A stretch of DNA of 64,000 bases from Termitomyces sp. T153 (lineage: Eukaryota; Basidiomycota; Agaricomycetes; Agaricales; Lyophyllaceae). Position numbers and translations under genes: made by a program. Shown piece by piece: positions 11,990-24,600 of the stretch (the stretch's first letter is position 1; every line of letters starts with the position of its first letter). The notes beneath the pieces were generated by a model that worked only from the letters and a program-made list of their open reading frames with translations, had not been told where the DNA came from and did not search any database. Location: assembly GCA_018296165.2 (NCBI GenBank), contig JACKQL020000001.1, positions 1,612,001 through 1,676,000 on the forward strand, read 5' to 3'.

Positions 11990-14419
11990 TTATTCCATAG
12001 ACGGTTCTGCTGGCGGATGCTCCTCCTGCCACTCCTTGTCTATGTCCTGCATCAGGTGAAGCAACCTCTTGATTGGCTTGGCGTTATACTCCGGCATGCT
12101 CGTGTCTTTTGCTATCTCAATGACTCGAGGATCCCTGTAATGACGACCATTCTCGCCGTACAGTTCTAGAAGATGAAGGGTCTCAACACAATTAGAGGAA
12201 AATTTGGGATCTTCAATTTTCAGTGCTTGTGTGATATGTTTCTGCGTAACTTTAGAGACCAACCCTTCACAAACGTGTGATCAAGGCTCACCGGTTCGAT
12301 TCTGGCTTTGAAGGATCGAAATGGCACTTTCTTTCCGACGTACATGTCCAACATACGTTTGACAATTCTATACTGGGCCAAAACGTCCATAGCTCGATGT
12401 GGTTCATGCGCGGCTTTGACTCGAAAGAAAACCGTCCATTCTTCGTCTTCTTGGATTATTTGGTCCACAGCTTCCGTTATCAGTCGGTCAACTTCCTCCA
12501 GAGAATCATCATCATCAGGAGATTTAAATCGAATTCCGTTCGGAATCAACGCAGAAGGTATCGACTCAACCGACGAGGACCTGTAATCAGGACTTTTCTT
12601 GTGCGGAGTATTGACTGTCCACGACTTGCGATTTCTTGAGGCAGACTCAGGTGAATGCTGAAGCCTTCCGTAACGACGACGATACATTTCCAGCTCTGTC
12701 ATAAGGTGCTCATAACTTCGGTCGCTTTGCGTTAGAGGCTGTATAGAACCTCTTTCTGAACTAGGAGATTCTGAGATTGAAGCAGGCGAGGGGCTCCTAG
12801 ATAAGAGATCTCGGGGGATTTTGGGTGGTTGCGGCAATTTTCCGGGAGGAGGAAGCTATGCAATAGAAGTGAGGGCATAATTACAGCCAATTTTGAGGAG
12901 TAGATATACTTCTTCAACCACGACATCAAGCATTCTATCCGGCTTGATGGCGAGATGAGTGGTGATAAACTCATCCCGGTTGTCAGCAGAGACACGCAAG
13001 AAAAATTGACGATATTTTCCGCGTAGTGTGTAGACTTTGGCAGGTCCTTAGGAGAGTAATGAAGATACGGAGCCTGACCAAACGATAGATCATACCATCA
13101 ATCCGCGAGGCGCTCGACTGCAGCTCCTCACCCTATTACGAGATGACTGAGGACGAGTGTTCCTAAAAGAGTACAGTGCGCTCACAAGTGCCTTTGCATC
13201 CGCCCAAAATCCATCACTTGGATTGTTGGCGACTTTCATAGGAACTTTGACCTCCGCGAGTTGATGATCTATTATACCACTACGAATGTCTTGGATCAGA
13301 AGTGTGAGCATTAAATGAGATTGTTTTTTTGTACGTTTGCCTTCTATCATAGCATTAAGAGCATCGATGACATGGCATAGTAACCGACTTACCTTTAACC
13401 CTTTCTTCGTGATGTCTATGAGTGGGCAAAGAAGGCTGCCCAGCTTTCATAGGGAAACCAACCTCCTCGTAGGCACGGGACGGTTGTCGCGGGGAGTGAT
13501 ATATTGATCCACTAGACGGCCCCGGCTCATGAAGAGTTAGATCTTTGTCGTAGTCTCGGCGATAGTACTGTTCGCGAGGTCTATTCCCATCACTTGCGGG
13601 CGGTCCGCTACGCGGCGATGACGCTAATTGATTTGGCCCCTCAACCCGCGGCACAGATGAGATTGGCTGCCTCACCAAAGTAGGTTGACTCTTGCTGGCG
13701 GACATGGATATAGCCTGTACTGAGGGAAATTGCAAAGCCGGTGGAATATTGTCTCCCTCATACGAGGACGGTAGGGTAGGTGCACAAGGTACAGAAGTGG
13801 GTGTTTCAGGAATGCTGGTGATAGGTACCCCCGAGGGATTGTGCGGTATAACTGGTTCTGACGACGTTGGCAAAATAGGAGGTTTCAAACGAAAACGAGT
13901 GGTTTGACCTCCATAATCATTCTTCTTCTTCTTCTTCCTTGAACCTTCTGTTTGCTTCGTTCTCCGGCGAGATGGCTTAGTCGGAGGAATGACCTCCTGT
14001 CCTGGAAGAAAAAGAGTATCGTGGGATGGCCTAGTTGTAGGAGGTAGAACCATTTCGTATGTGTTCAGCGAAGGTGGTGCTGCTACAGTTGTACTAGGAC
14101 CAGACCAAGTAAATGCCATGGCTTGTCGTATTAGGGGTCGTTCAGGTGGCGGGGGAGTGTCGTCATCTGCAATGGGTGGAACTACAAGGTCACCATCGTC
14201 AGAGGCCGGAGAGAAGGATCTTTTTTTTGCCTGTATTCGAGTCGGAATGAAGGTTCTTCATGTTTCTGCAGGAGTACTCACTTGCCGAGGAGATGATTCT
14301 GGACTGCTCCTGTCGACGCTGCTTCAAAAGAGTACATGGGTGCAGTTGGAGTAGACTTACGAAGAATCATTGCGTCTGCCCTTGCCAAACTCTCGATCCT
14401 CCACGTCCATCCTTGACAT
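11990..14419 (-). CDS. unrecognised Pro/Ser-rich protein with conserved C-terminal helical part
   Basis: I do not recognise a family. The reading is built from about seven exons: MSRMDVEDREFGKGRRNDS, then VDRSSPESSPRQ joined to AKKRSFSPASDDGD, then a long Pro/Ser-rich exon from 14230 to about 13390 with a lysine run (RKKKKKND). Next is a helical exon with SHLMLTLLIQDIRSGI and FWADAKALVSALYSF, then KYRQFFLRVSADNRDEFI, a Pro/Ser exon with MTELEMYRRRYGRL, and an acidic helix VDRLITEAVDQIIQEDEEW. The C-terminus reads RVIEIAKDTSMPEYNAKPI, then KRLLHLMQDID. All junctions use good GT/AG signals and keep frame, so the gene is real. Low complexity, basic runs and no membrane helix suggest a nuclear or scaffold protein; that is inference. 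An internal ATG at 14119 is an alternative start. Confidence 0.7.
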
Positions 14420-14814
14420 CGTTTTTCAGTGTCGGCCTTGGTTGAGCGTTATGTGGAATGACTGTGGGATCTGGCGAGATCTGAAGACAAAAGGAGTCCA
14501 TCACAGATTCACATGAAGTGGGTGTTGAGTTCGAGTCGACAAGCATCCGTTGAACAAGTAGAACTCACGCTATTGTTTTTTCCTTACTTGGAAAAGAAGC
14601 AACTCAAGAGATCAAACGCGTGTGTGGTTTCCTTAAACTTGAACTTCGCGCACAACCCTTATGTGCTACCTCGGCCCACTGTGACCACAACTCTGTGGGT
14701 GGTGAGTTTTTGGATCTATGTACAATAGGTCTATAGATCTTTTCAAAAGCTGATATCTCTCTCATTTATATTTAACAATTACATTGCGTGATCCGATTCT
14801 TGTAAGCAAGTACT
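14420..14814. other. intergenic, about 400 bp
   Basis: This lies upstream of the unrecognised minus-strand gene and downstream of the hydrolase-like gene. A plus ORF at 14513-14728 has no recognisable features. It probably holds promoter and 3' UTR. Confidence 0.35.
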
Positions 14815-15996
14815 CTAATCCGACCCATAAACTTTCTTTGCATTCTCATAAAACACAGCATCAACGAAATCCTGCTCAGCTCCAAGTTCACCCAGAGATT
14901 CTCTGGCAAGTTCATACCAATCGCTAGCGACCGATGATCCCGAAGATGTAGGGCAGGGAGACGAGCCGAAAATTATACGCTGATATCCAAAGGCCTCTAT
15001 TACTGGACCCACTAAAGGAAATGTACGAATAAGTATGGCAGCCAGAAAAGAGAGAATTCACACAACATACGGTACATCTTGATCCTATGCTTCCATTCCT
15101 TTTTCTGTTGACTGTCCGTTATTTCGGCAACTTCCAAAGACGGTGTAGGAGGAGTGGGTGCATTCCACGACGGAGGAAGGAATTTCACATATATCTCGGG
15201 AAAGAGTGATAGCGCGGCTACTTGAGATTGGAAAGCAAGGTAAGTTGGATGACTCATCAACTTCACGATAGGTAACTCCAAGTCATGAGGAGGAGGAAGA
15301 ACGTTAGCTGTGCGTGAGGTAAATTACCGGTCGAAGATGGAGGCTCCAAAGCACACTCACACAGGACGATAGGCGGGACCTTGTTTAGGCCAGCGGTAGC
15401 CTTGGAAATGATGTCCTCAAAAGATTCCAAGATAGCATCAGAGATCGCGGCTTGAATATCAACATCGACGGGTCGACCAAGTTCAAGGGCCCATCTCAGG
15501 CTTGCAATCCCATCAGGAGTGGATTTATTGAACACCGTAGATAACGACGTCGGCACTTTGGACAAATAAGATGGGAAAGTTTGATCTTTGTCTTCCAATT
15601 TGAACGGAATGGAGAGCGAGATGATTGGGGCCGGGAATTCAACCAACGATAATCTAGGAAAAGATTAACATTTCTCTCAAGGCGACTTCCGGCAGCTCAC
15701 TGCTCTACAACTTTCTCCAGATCTGCATGGGGCAGTGACAGAACAAGACCACCTGCTCGGCCCCCTAGTATAGAACCTGCCTCTTTTCTCCACGTAGAGA
15801 GATTAACATTATCACCTGGAATGATCACGTTCGCATCGATGATGGCTTTGGGATGGGTCGTAGTTGGACTAGGTGGCAACTGAAATGACTCTCCAGTTGC
15901 AGAATTCGGTGCGCTGAACGCAGATAATGGAAGGCGCGGCTTTGGAGGCCTTGGCCTCGTCCCTTTCGAGGATGGCGGAGGGGCAGTCGAGTTCAT
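14815..15996 (-). CDS. TIM-barrel amidohydrolase-like protein, metal motif not apparent
   Basis: The fold resembles the metal-dependent hydrolase (amidohydrolase_2) family. The first strand reads AIIDANVIIPGD, where active members usually have Asp-x-His-x-His. Middle exons hold LRWALELGRPVDVDIQAA and VPPIVLCE, then LPIVKLMSHPTYLAFQ. The end has the family-like strand YQRIIFGSSPCP, close to the usual FGSDyP, followed by an ENAKKVYG helix. Four exons are joined by short introns, for example Val-Glu-Gln to Leu-Ser-Leu across a GTGAGC...CTAG intron. The N-terminus is Pro-rich with no targeting signal. Because the histidine pair and the FGSD aspartate are both absent, it may be a non-catalytic relative. 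Function unknown. Confidence 0.65.
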
Positions 15997-16853
15997 GACA
16001 GTTCACACAGTGACAAGGAGTTGGTTGGAAAGGAAGGCAAGAGACGCTGGTACAAGGAAAGATCAACTTTAGCCATCCGGGGCATCAGATACAGGAGAAT
16101 CAGAGATCAACCATGATCAACCCCCGCTTGTCCTCTGGGTGATGTTGGCATCATTTCTGCTTTTGCTTTTAGGACAGCGCCTGTGAAGTTATTCCATCAC
16201 AATCCCAACAAATTTGAAGAAAACTACGAATGTCGTCCAGGATGTTCCCTGCAGCCAGGCGAAGCGACGCAGAACCTAAGTACAGTTCTCCGTCCTCCGT
16301 CATAATGTTCACTCTATGCTTCCCGTCTCCTTCCTTCCAGTTTCTTTCTCTTCCTCCTTTACATCCCTATACTCTCCCGGCGTTCTTGCCCTCCAATGCC
16401 TGGCTCGTCCTGCCTGGTATTCCCCCTTCGGATTTAATGACTACATATGATACTTAGATATGCTATCTCCTCAATCCATGTGTGGTCATGAACAGGGAGC
16501 TCGGTACCCTTCTTACGTTCGGTACGATACATGATGTGTTCGTTTCCGAGTTGAACGTAGGCAGACGGTTCGGTGAGCCTTTCGAGACTGTTGCGCAGGA
16601 GGTCAAGGTGTCCGGTTCGTTTTTTGTGCAACAAACCAGAGTCTTGACCCCACTGGTTTGAGATTAAGTATTCAGAAAAGAGATCAGACCCAGGGACCCT
16701 GGAAACCAGCAATGAGACCAACAGATCGCATGGTATGTGTCTATGCCAAGGTCGTATATACGTTATATCCAGATCCAGACAAAATGTGGCACGTGGCTGG
16801 GTTGCCGCCTGGCTGCTTCTAAACGCTTCCCATTTCCCCGAGAACTTTGTGAT
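15997..16853. promoter_or_regulatory. divergent intergenic region, about 860 bp
   Basis: This lies between the hydrolase-like gene (-) and the glycosyltransferase-like gene (+). A minus ORF at 16434-16721 (95 codons) contains a helical, charged stretch around HLDLLRNSLERL and HTWIEEIAYL that could be a small gene or exon. I cannot match it to a family or find convincing splice partners. A 75-codon plus ORF at 16230-16457 has no recognisable features. Confidence 0.3.
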
Positions 16854-18306
16854 ATGGCTAGCTCAGATCCTCCGGCTGGTAGCTTTCGTCCATCAGTACG
16901 TCCATCAGTAAGCAACACCATAAAGCGTCTCCGATCACCCGTGTCCCACCATTCCAATACTGCTAAAGAAGAGCACCTTGATTTTCAGCCACAGAATGAA
17001 ACTTTGTTCTCCGAGATTACTTCAAACTTACACTTATGGTTCTCTGTCCGTACGCCCTCGATTCCAATCCGTCATCCAAGTTCGCATCAGTGGTTCAGGT
17101 GGATGCTAACGACATACTGTTTTCTGAGCTTTGTCTTTTTCTCGCTGGACTTGTATACTCAAGCGCCAATTTCCGGCGGAAGCGAATTTCAAAGTAATCA
17201 TAATACTCATCATCTTGCCATGTTTTGACCATGAATGCAGATGTCCGTGCCTCAATTTCTGCATTTGACGACACATCTATGGCGCAACGGCTTTCGCGTT
17301 TATTTTCATTACAAATAAGTGACTACTTGGAGTTCGATCCATTCGTTATTCGAGCAGAAAAAAGAAGGGAAGATGTGGTATCAGCTTGTCTTTGGGTCTC
17401 AGAACTACAGGATTTGGAGATTTTGCGTTCCTGGGTCTTACAATGGCAAGGTAGGAAATTCTTTTCCCTTGTTGTATCTTTTCTCATTCTAATCATTCAA
17501 CAGGACCTGTCTCACTCTTAGTCACAACTACAGCGGAACCTCGTTCAGGCTCACTAGCTACCCTCTTGCATCGTCTCCATACCCTTGTGACTGATCCGCT
17601 CCCTGGTCTTTCTGTTCATCTGCTACGAACTGGAATGCGCGAACAAGCCTCATCCAATAGCTATCTCAATTTAGCAAGATTCTTTGCTCCCACGTCTTTA
17701 GTAATGCTTGTCCCTGCTAATATCTCTGAACCACCCCCGATATCTCACAGAATGGTGGCCTCCCAGGTGCTACATTCCGCCGCGCCTTTTCTCACAATCA
17801 TAACCAGAAATTCTTCTAACCGGTCGGATTTTTCTACAATCCCTCAATTATCTCCAGCAATTCTACCACGAAACTACCCAATTTGGTGCACAGAACGGCC
17901 CCTCTTGCGACAGACACGTGCTTTAGAATGGAAAGCCTGCATTTGGCAACTTTGGCTCGATAGCTTTGGTGACTACGCGATAATCAATACTGTTCAAGGA
18001 TCAATCATTTCTGTTAACCATGGAGTAGTCAACTTTGCGCATTGCCCATGCTAACCAACTGAACTTTTTGACAATTAGGTAACGGACGATCACTTCAGCA
18101 GCAGATTCAAAGGAGAAACGTGTGATTTCATGGCGAAGACTCTGGCAATTCTTGGTCCCAAAAAACGACAGGATGGAAAGGAGAAGTTAGAATGGCTGAA
18201 GGAGGCTTGTGGTCAGGTCACCTGCCAATTAGAGGCCTCTCGAACGAAATTAATGATCTCTGTACAGACTTCATCAGATAAGTCATCAAAGCATATCAAG
18301 AAATAA
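16854..18306 (+). CDS. type II membrane glycosyltransferase-like protein (GT49/LARGE-like, DxD missing)
   Basis: The N-terminal exon has a cytosolic Ser/Pro-rich segment and then a single membrane span (MLTTYCFLSFVFFSLDLY), the arrangement of Golgi type II glycosyltransferases. The lumenal part has VSACLWVSELQDLEILRSW then VLQWQGPVSLLVTT, which resembles the first strands of LARGE-type GT49 enzymes (a strand, then W-x-G-P-[IV]-S). Further on, SNSYLNLARFFAPTSLVMLV sits where those enzymes read LRN-x-A and then a DxD motif, but here it ends VPANI with no DxD. Later come WKACIWQLWLDSFGDYAIIN and the C-terminus ending SSDKSSKHIKK. Four exons join cleanly: GSEFQ|NVRAS, WQ|GPVS, IIS|VTDDHF. Family assignment is tentative; activity is doubtful without the metal-binding motif. 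Confidence 0.6.
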
Positions 18307-18357
18307 TCCTGCTTTGGCCATAGAATTTCTTACTCTAGTTTTGTTAGTACAAACAGA

Positions 18358-21300
18358 TCATATACGTTCGCCCAAGAGTTGCTCCTCCATTTCCTCCTCA
18401 TCTGTATCACCAGATCTTTCTCCCTCGATCTGGTAAGCTTGCCAAGTGCGATCTGCTTCAGGACCATCAACGACATGATCTAAGATATCCCTCGCCATGT
18501 CTGTTGGTTGGCACAAGTAAGTTTAAGACATGAAAATGTAGGCAGAAGGCAACCTGTTGACGATACAAGATCAATACGCCCTTGGCGATGTATCCATTCA
18601 GGAGCCTCTCCATAGGAAAGTCTCCCAAAAGTGACTATGAACATATGGATAAGTCCATTGAATATGCGATGGTAAGGCGCGTGGAGCTTCTGACGCAGGT
18701 TAATGAAGGAGACCGAGGTGAATACAAAATGGTGCAGCAAGAATAAGGCCTGATTCAAAGTCTGTATCGCCCTGCGGAAAACTCAAACGAAAAGGCACTA
18801 GAGGAAGCGGAAGGGATACATACACTGAAACGTCCTCTGGAGATGCAGACACTAGTTCCTCATCATCTTCCCAGAATGCGGTGGTAAGCTGAGCGAGAAA
18901 AAATACCAAGGACGGTATCACGGTTGTCGACATCAACAGATGCGCATGAACATCTGGACGCGAGTTCGAGAGCAACGCGAAGAAGGTTAGTATTGACGTC
19001 TTCACTTCTTTGTACTATAAAAGGAATAAGAACTCGTTCAAGATGGCGAGCTTTTTTTCTCACATCGGGATCCTTTCGGCCTGCATCTATCAGATAAAGA
19101 CAGAGCCGCTCAATGAGGGGAATCTTCTGTGGGTCTGCGGTCTTCTCCTCGACTGCATGTTCGGGATCTGGCATTGAGAGCAGAAATCGGCAGAGTTTAT
19201 GATCTGGATTAGAAAAGAAATATCTCAAAGACCTACACAACAACAAGGCTACGAAAGACGTACGGGAAGCAAGAATGACGAGCAGCCTTGCGCTTCTTGC
19301 CAAAAGCCAGGGTGGTTGATTGGCACGGAATAGGTTCATCAACACCTGGCGATTGTGAGAAATGTATGCTAGCCTATGATTAGCGTAAGCGAACAGGAAA
19401 ACAGGCTTACAACAAAGACTAACCTTTCAACAAGTTCAGGGGAAACGGTGTATGCTAGCGCCTCAAGAAGAGTGACAGCTTCGGTTGCTACAGCTTCGCG
19501 AGAGTCCTGTTTCTCCATTTCACGATGTTCGAGGATAATTTCCGACAAGTAGACAAGAATACGGCTATCAGATATACCAGCATCGCACGGTTCGGATAGG
19601 ACAGATGACGCGAAATCTGGCAAAGAGTAGATTAACACAGCTAAAAGATTAAGAAGAGCAGCTAGAGGCAGGAGCTGTTATATATGATTAATGTCTATTT
19701 TTTTTCTCAAAAACTACCCGACTCACGGATTGGGTCGTCCTGAGCAGTGGTATTATGGACAAGAGAGAGTGAGAAAGGCTTTCGACTACATATCGCCAGT
19801 CCTGCTCGATCTGAATTGTGCTGGCGATAGTTTGAACGCAACGCGAGCAAGCGGTTATGTATGCATCTAACGGCCCGCCATCCAAAATGGACATGGCCTG
19901 AACTCCGAGAAGCAATTGGATGGTTAAGGTGTGAGCCGACGGCAAAATATGCATCAACACTATCCTGTTCAACTATCAAGATTGGTCAACGGGAGTTAAG
20001 TCTACAAGTGAGGATATAACATTCACCTCCACTTTCCAATCGGAAGGTCCCATGACATGCGTCATTTCCATACCTTCGTCTTCAACCTTAGTATGACTAT
20101 CAAGCTCGACTGTCCCGAAAGGCATATCAATATCACCATCTGTGTCTACATGCGCTGATTCCATATAGGTTTCATTTACCCAGCCATCCATGCTGACATC
20201 AGCATCAACTGACAGCTCAGGACCCTGGTATTTTGTAGGGGTGGCAAGAACAAAATCAGGTTGCGCTAATGGTTGACGAAGACTATTCTTAGATACGGTC
20301 GGGTTTTCTTGATTGAATCTGGGTGATAAACGCAGAGCGGTAACGTCATTAAAAGCGTTTTCGAAACCGGGCAGCATGCTTGTTTTTTTGGCACGAGGTG
20401 AGTTGCGAGGCTGATTTGGAAGATGAGACCCTCTTTCCATGGGGTTTAGCCCCCGAGGTTCACTTTGCTGAGCTTGACCGCGCAAACGGAGAGGAGTAGA
20501 GTTGGCTGCGAAGGAAGCATCCTTGAGAATTTTCTTGGAACGCACAGATGGAGGAGGCTTAATAGTACTCTCTTGCTCATGTTGCTGAAAAATGTCAGGA
20601 GGAGAAAAGGCAATATGAGCCATATAGTGGATACCTTGAAAACAAGTTGTGTCTTCAATCTCTCTGCCTCATCCCTCAAGTCCTTTTGGATACGGGCCTG
20701 TTTCGCATCAGCTTCTTCCCGAGCCACCTTCAGTTTATTAAGCTGCACTGCGTGTTCTTGAGCTACCTGATACCTACTTGAAGGTGATCACGCATACATG
20801 GAAAAGACAACACGATACCTTCTCTGCATTCCTGCGTAAAACTGTCACCTCCCCCTCCTTTGCAAGTTTAGCATCTCTGGCTTCATTCAGCGCAATCTGA
20901 ATGTTTTTATTCTCTTCACCCATCTAAATATTCTAGTCAAATGAGGGCTCAATGGAGTTTTCGGAACCAACCTTGTCCAATCTCTGTTGTAGTTCTTGCA
21001 GTTGCGCCTCAAGGGCATGTTTTCGATCATCATATTCGGATGAAAGATTCGAAGGGAGGGTATTCGGAGGCGGGGAGATTGATGCCAGATGTGTGTCGTG
21101 AGCTAGTCCTGCAATTTCACTATGTGGCTGTTGTTTCGATGGTTGCGCGGGAGGCCGAGAATGCTGGATGCTTCTTGCGGGTATGTTGTGCAGGGACCCT
21201 GAAGGAACAAGCTGCACAGGCCTAGACTTCTGCGGTAAATACTGATTGGAAGGAGGCCTTGCGGTTGGGCGACTGTTGGATAGTGGTCTTGGGGGAATAC

Positions 21301-21571
21301 CCGCTGAGTTTGAGGTGCTAGGAAGAATGCCATATGAACCGCCGAGATTGAGTGATATTTCTGGGAGAAATTCAGATACATTGACTGAGGGTGTTCCAAT
21401 ACCAGCCGTCCCAATACCAGCCGTCCAGCCGGTGTCCGTTTTTTGGCGCTTAGTTGGTGGCACTGTTCTGACGGCTTGGCTTAAGTATTTCTGCTCCTCG
21501 TGATCTAAGATAGCCAGAGTCTGGTCATCAAAACATATATCATCAGTGAAAAAGTCGTCGTCGTCAGACAT
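18358..21571 (-). CDS. ATRIP/Rad26/Lcd1-like DNA-damage checkpoint protein
   Basis: ATRIP partners recruit the ATR (Mec1/Rad3) kinase to RPA-coated single-stranded DNA. The start reads MSDDDDFFTDDICFDDQTLA, an acidic RPA-binding-like segment. A Pro-rich linker follows, then a coiled coil (ALEAQLQELQQRLDKV, ALNEARDAKLAKEGEVTVLR, KVAREEADAKQARIQKDLRD) and a long helical-repeat region (ILEHREMEKQ, LIPFIVQRSEDVNTNLLRVA, WIHRQGRIDLV). This order and the size of roughly 850 residues fit fungal Rad26/ATRIP. The last exon, joined at SST|DMARDIL, ends EMEEQLLGERI. A 15-nt direct repeat near 21400 encodes a doubled Gly-Ile-Gly-Thr. The gene diverges from UPF2 across only 125 bp. Identity rests on architecture and acidic N-terminus more than a catalytic motif. 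Confidence 0.68.
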
Positions 21572-21696
21572 TCTCCAAAAAATAGACGGAAGGAAATGAA
21601 GAAAGGTCTTGCAACCGCTCGCTCGGTCTCCCACAATTGCAATGATCACAAACGCGTCCCGTTATTACGTAACATACATTCCTTAGTACTCCTTCT
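21572..21696. promoter_or_regulatory. 125-bp divergent promoter between ATRIP-like and UPF2 genes
   Basis: The start codons face away from each other across 125 bp. The interval contains an ACGCGT hexamer at 21652-21657 and the palindrome TTACGTAA at 21665-21672. ACGCGT is the core of the MCB element bound by MBF in yeasts at G1/S genes, and TTACGTAA is a bZIP-type site. Whether either acts here is inference. Confidence 0.45.
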
Positions 21697-24600
21697 ATGG
21701 ACTCTACGGCAAATGGGGCGCAGTCGACGGTCAAATATGAGGACGAGAGTGCTCGCCTCTTGAAGCGCACAGCGTTGCGTGACGCAAATCTGAATCCGGC
21801 AATTCGAGGTCAGCGTTTGGTCAACTACTCAGCCATACTTATTGGATTTGAACCCGGTTCTCTAGATACGTCGAAGGACTCATCCCTGAAACGGCACACT
21901 GCGCTCATCAAGCGCATACGTCAATCTCTGGCTTCTGAAGGTCGTGACCAGATTCTCAAGGAAATTGACTTCTTATCCTTGGAGAAGTACATTGACGAGA
22001 TCGCTGGAGCTGTCGTCGAAGGCATTTCGCGGTGCAAGACAGAACGGGATATCTGGGCTGCAGTAGAGGTCCGTTTTGACTAAACATCATGTACAGCTAG
22101 TTTCTCATGTTGGAGAACAGGTAATCTCATCATTGCACCAGCGATTTGCGGCAACGTTCACTCCCGCTTTATTGTCTACACTATCCTCAGCAATAAGCGC
22201 TCCGAACCGCGCTGCCCTTAACGCCCTAACACCTGAACAGCGAGAGAGAGAAGAAAATAGTCGTGTTATCCGACAACGGCCTGTGGTCCGTGTATGCTCT
22301 GAGCTGGCGCTGGTGGGTATCATCAAGGATGGCCCAGGCAAGAGTGGTGGAGAATGGATGATGAAAGCCTTGAAAGAACTTGTATGTCTTGTCAAATTTT
22401 GTTGCGCTCATCGTGCAAATGTTACTTCTAGCTGTCTAATGATCCCGGCTTGTCCTCTCTCCCACTGCTTACCACCTTTCTTAAATCCTATTCCCGACCT
22501 TATCTCGGTATAACGGGGTCGGCATCTTCTAAACAAGCACCTTCAGAAAGTAGCATCCCCGTGGCAAGCGGTGAAGTCGACGAGACATATCCCTCTTTAA
22601 CTTATGAATCCCATGAATTGGTTGAACAAGACATACGTGATCGCTTTCGACGCATGGTCGAAGGTTATTATGACAGTGTTTGTAAGAAACTAATTATTGA
22701 ACACAAGGTCTGTACTTCATCAAGTAGTTATTTTCTTGTCTTCGTATTGAGATTAATTGTGTAGCGGCTGCAAGAACAAGACAAACGGAACCATGAAGCT
22801 TATATCCGCTCTGGTGAAATATTTGAAGACCGTCAGCAAGCATATGAGAAAATGACGAAGGGCTACGAGAAACTTTTCTCCAGTTGCCAAGCGTAAGTTC
22901 GGGAGATTTTTTGCGTCAACTGCTCACTCTCGATTTCGAATAGCCTTTCCGAGCAGCTTTATTTACCCCTTCCATCCCTGCCAACCATTTCTCAGAAGTC
23001 GGATTCGATTCTCATTGGGTCCAATAATTTGAATCATCTTGAGGACACGGATGAAATCATCCCCACAGGAGGTAAATGGGAAGATGAAGAAGAAAGGCGA
23101 TTTTTCGAAGACGTGCAGGACCTCAAAGATTTCGTTCCCAGCAGTGTTTTGGGTATTGACGTGCCTGAGCAAGAAGAGAACAAGGAAACAGAAAAGCAGC
23201 GCCTCGACCGAGAGAAGGAAGAAGTTAGAAAGTTAGAGGAAGAACTGCATAAACTTGAACAGAATGCCGTTGAACCCACTCCAAACGATTCACCTATTGA
23301 TTCCATAGACGAGGACGAGTGAGATTGTTGTCTTTCATCTCGTACACTGAGCTGACCTTTTGTAGTGTTTCAACTCCAACACCCGGCACACCGAAGGCGT
23401 CTACTCCTCCCCTTTCCCCCCACATGGCTCCACAGGGACCATCCCAACTTCTTACTGCTCTTCTTCTTCGTTTACCTGATGCTACGAATCGTGCATTGAT
23501 GGATCAAGCTGCCATCGACTTCGCATTCTTGAATTCCAAGGCGGCGAGAAAGAGGCTTGTTAAAGTAGCAATTCATCTCGATGTTGAATTTGGTGGTTTT
23601 GATTCTAATAAAATAATTTGCAGTTCCTGGCCCAGGTACCGAAGAATCGGACAGACCTCCTTCCGCACTATTCAAGGCTTGTTGCGACATTGAATAAGTA
23701 CATGCCAGACGTCGGAACTGAATTGATTGCTATCGTATGTAAAGGATCAGTTCTGTCCTTATACCTTTTCATGAACCCCCACAGCTTGATGAAGAATTCC
23801 GTTATCTCCAGCGCAAGAAAAATGTAGTCAAGGAACTTGCAGAAGTTAGGCTCAAGGTCAGCTTCTATGGTCATTCATCGTTGTATATTTTAAAGGTTCA
23901 CTAGAACATCACATACCTGTCAAATTTGACTAAGTTCCACGTTGTGCCCTCTCATCTCATCCTCCACATCTTCAAAGTCTGCTTGGATGATTTTTCTGGA
24001 GTCAACGTCGAGAATATTGCATTACTTTTGGAAGGATGTGGAAGGTTTTTGCTCAGAACCGAAGAAACCTCTCAGAGGTTTGGAACAATGGTGCGAAGCT
24101 AGACTAAAATTGTACAAATGTTCACCTTTATCGTTCAGCTAGAGCTTATGAGACGTAAACAAAGCTTACAGCACTTTGATCAAAGACAGCTTCTCCTTCT
24201 AGAGAATGCATACTACCAGGTTTGCTTTGGTCTTTGCTATGTTTGAAACTTTATGATATCAGGTTTAGTGCAACCCGCCAGAACGCGCGCCTAAGCAGGA
24301 GAAACGTCGTAGCCACATGGAGCTTTTTATCCGTCACCTGGTCTACGATGTCCTTTCGAAGAAGACTATCGACAAAGTTCTCAAGCTTATTCGAAAGCTC
24401 GACTGGGACAACACTGAAGTTCGCTCGACGCTCCATAAAGTCTTCACGAAACCTTGGAAATTCACCTATAGCAATGTCAGCCTTATGGCCATGTTAACAA
24501 ATGACTTACAGCGGTATCGGCCAGCGTTCGCCATTGCTGTCGTGGATCAGGTCCTCGAGGATGTTCGAAGAGGTCTAGAACAAAATGTCTATAGTACTAA

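Noticed and set aside
12280..12310. GGTTCGATTC string resembling a tRNA B-box
   Set aside because: It lies inside a coding exon on the minus strand and has no cloverleaf partners.
16434..16721. 95-codon minus ORF with charged helical stretch
   Set aside because: No recognisable family, no clear splice partners, and it overlaps a divergent promoter; kept only as a note.
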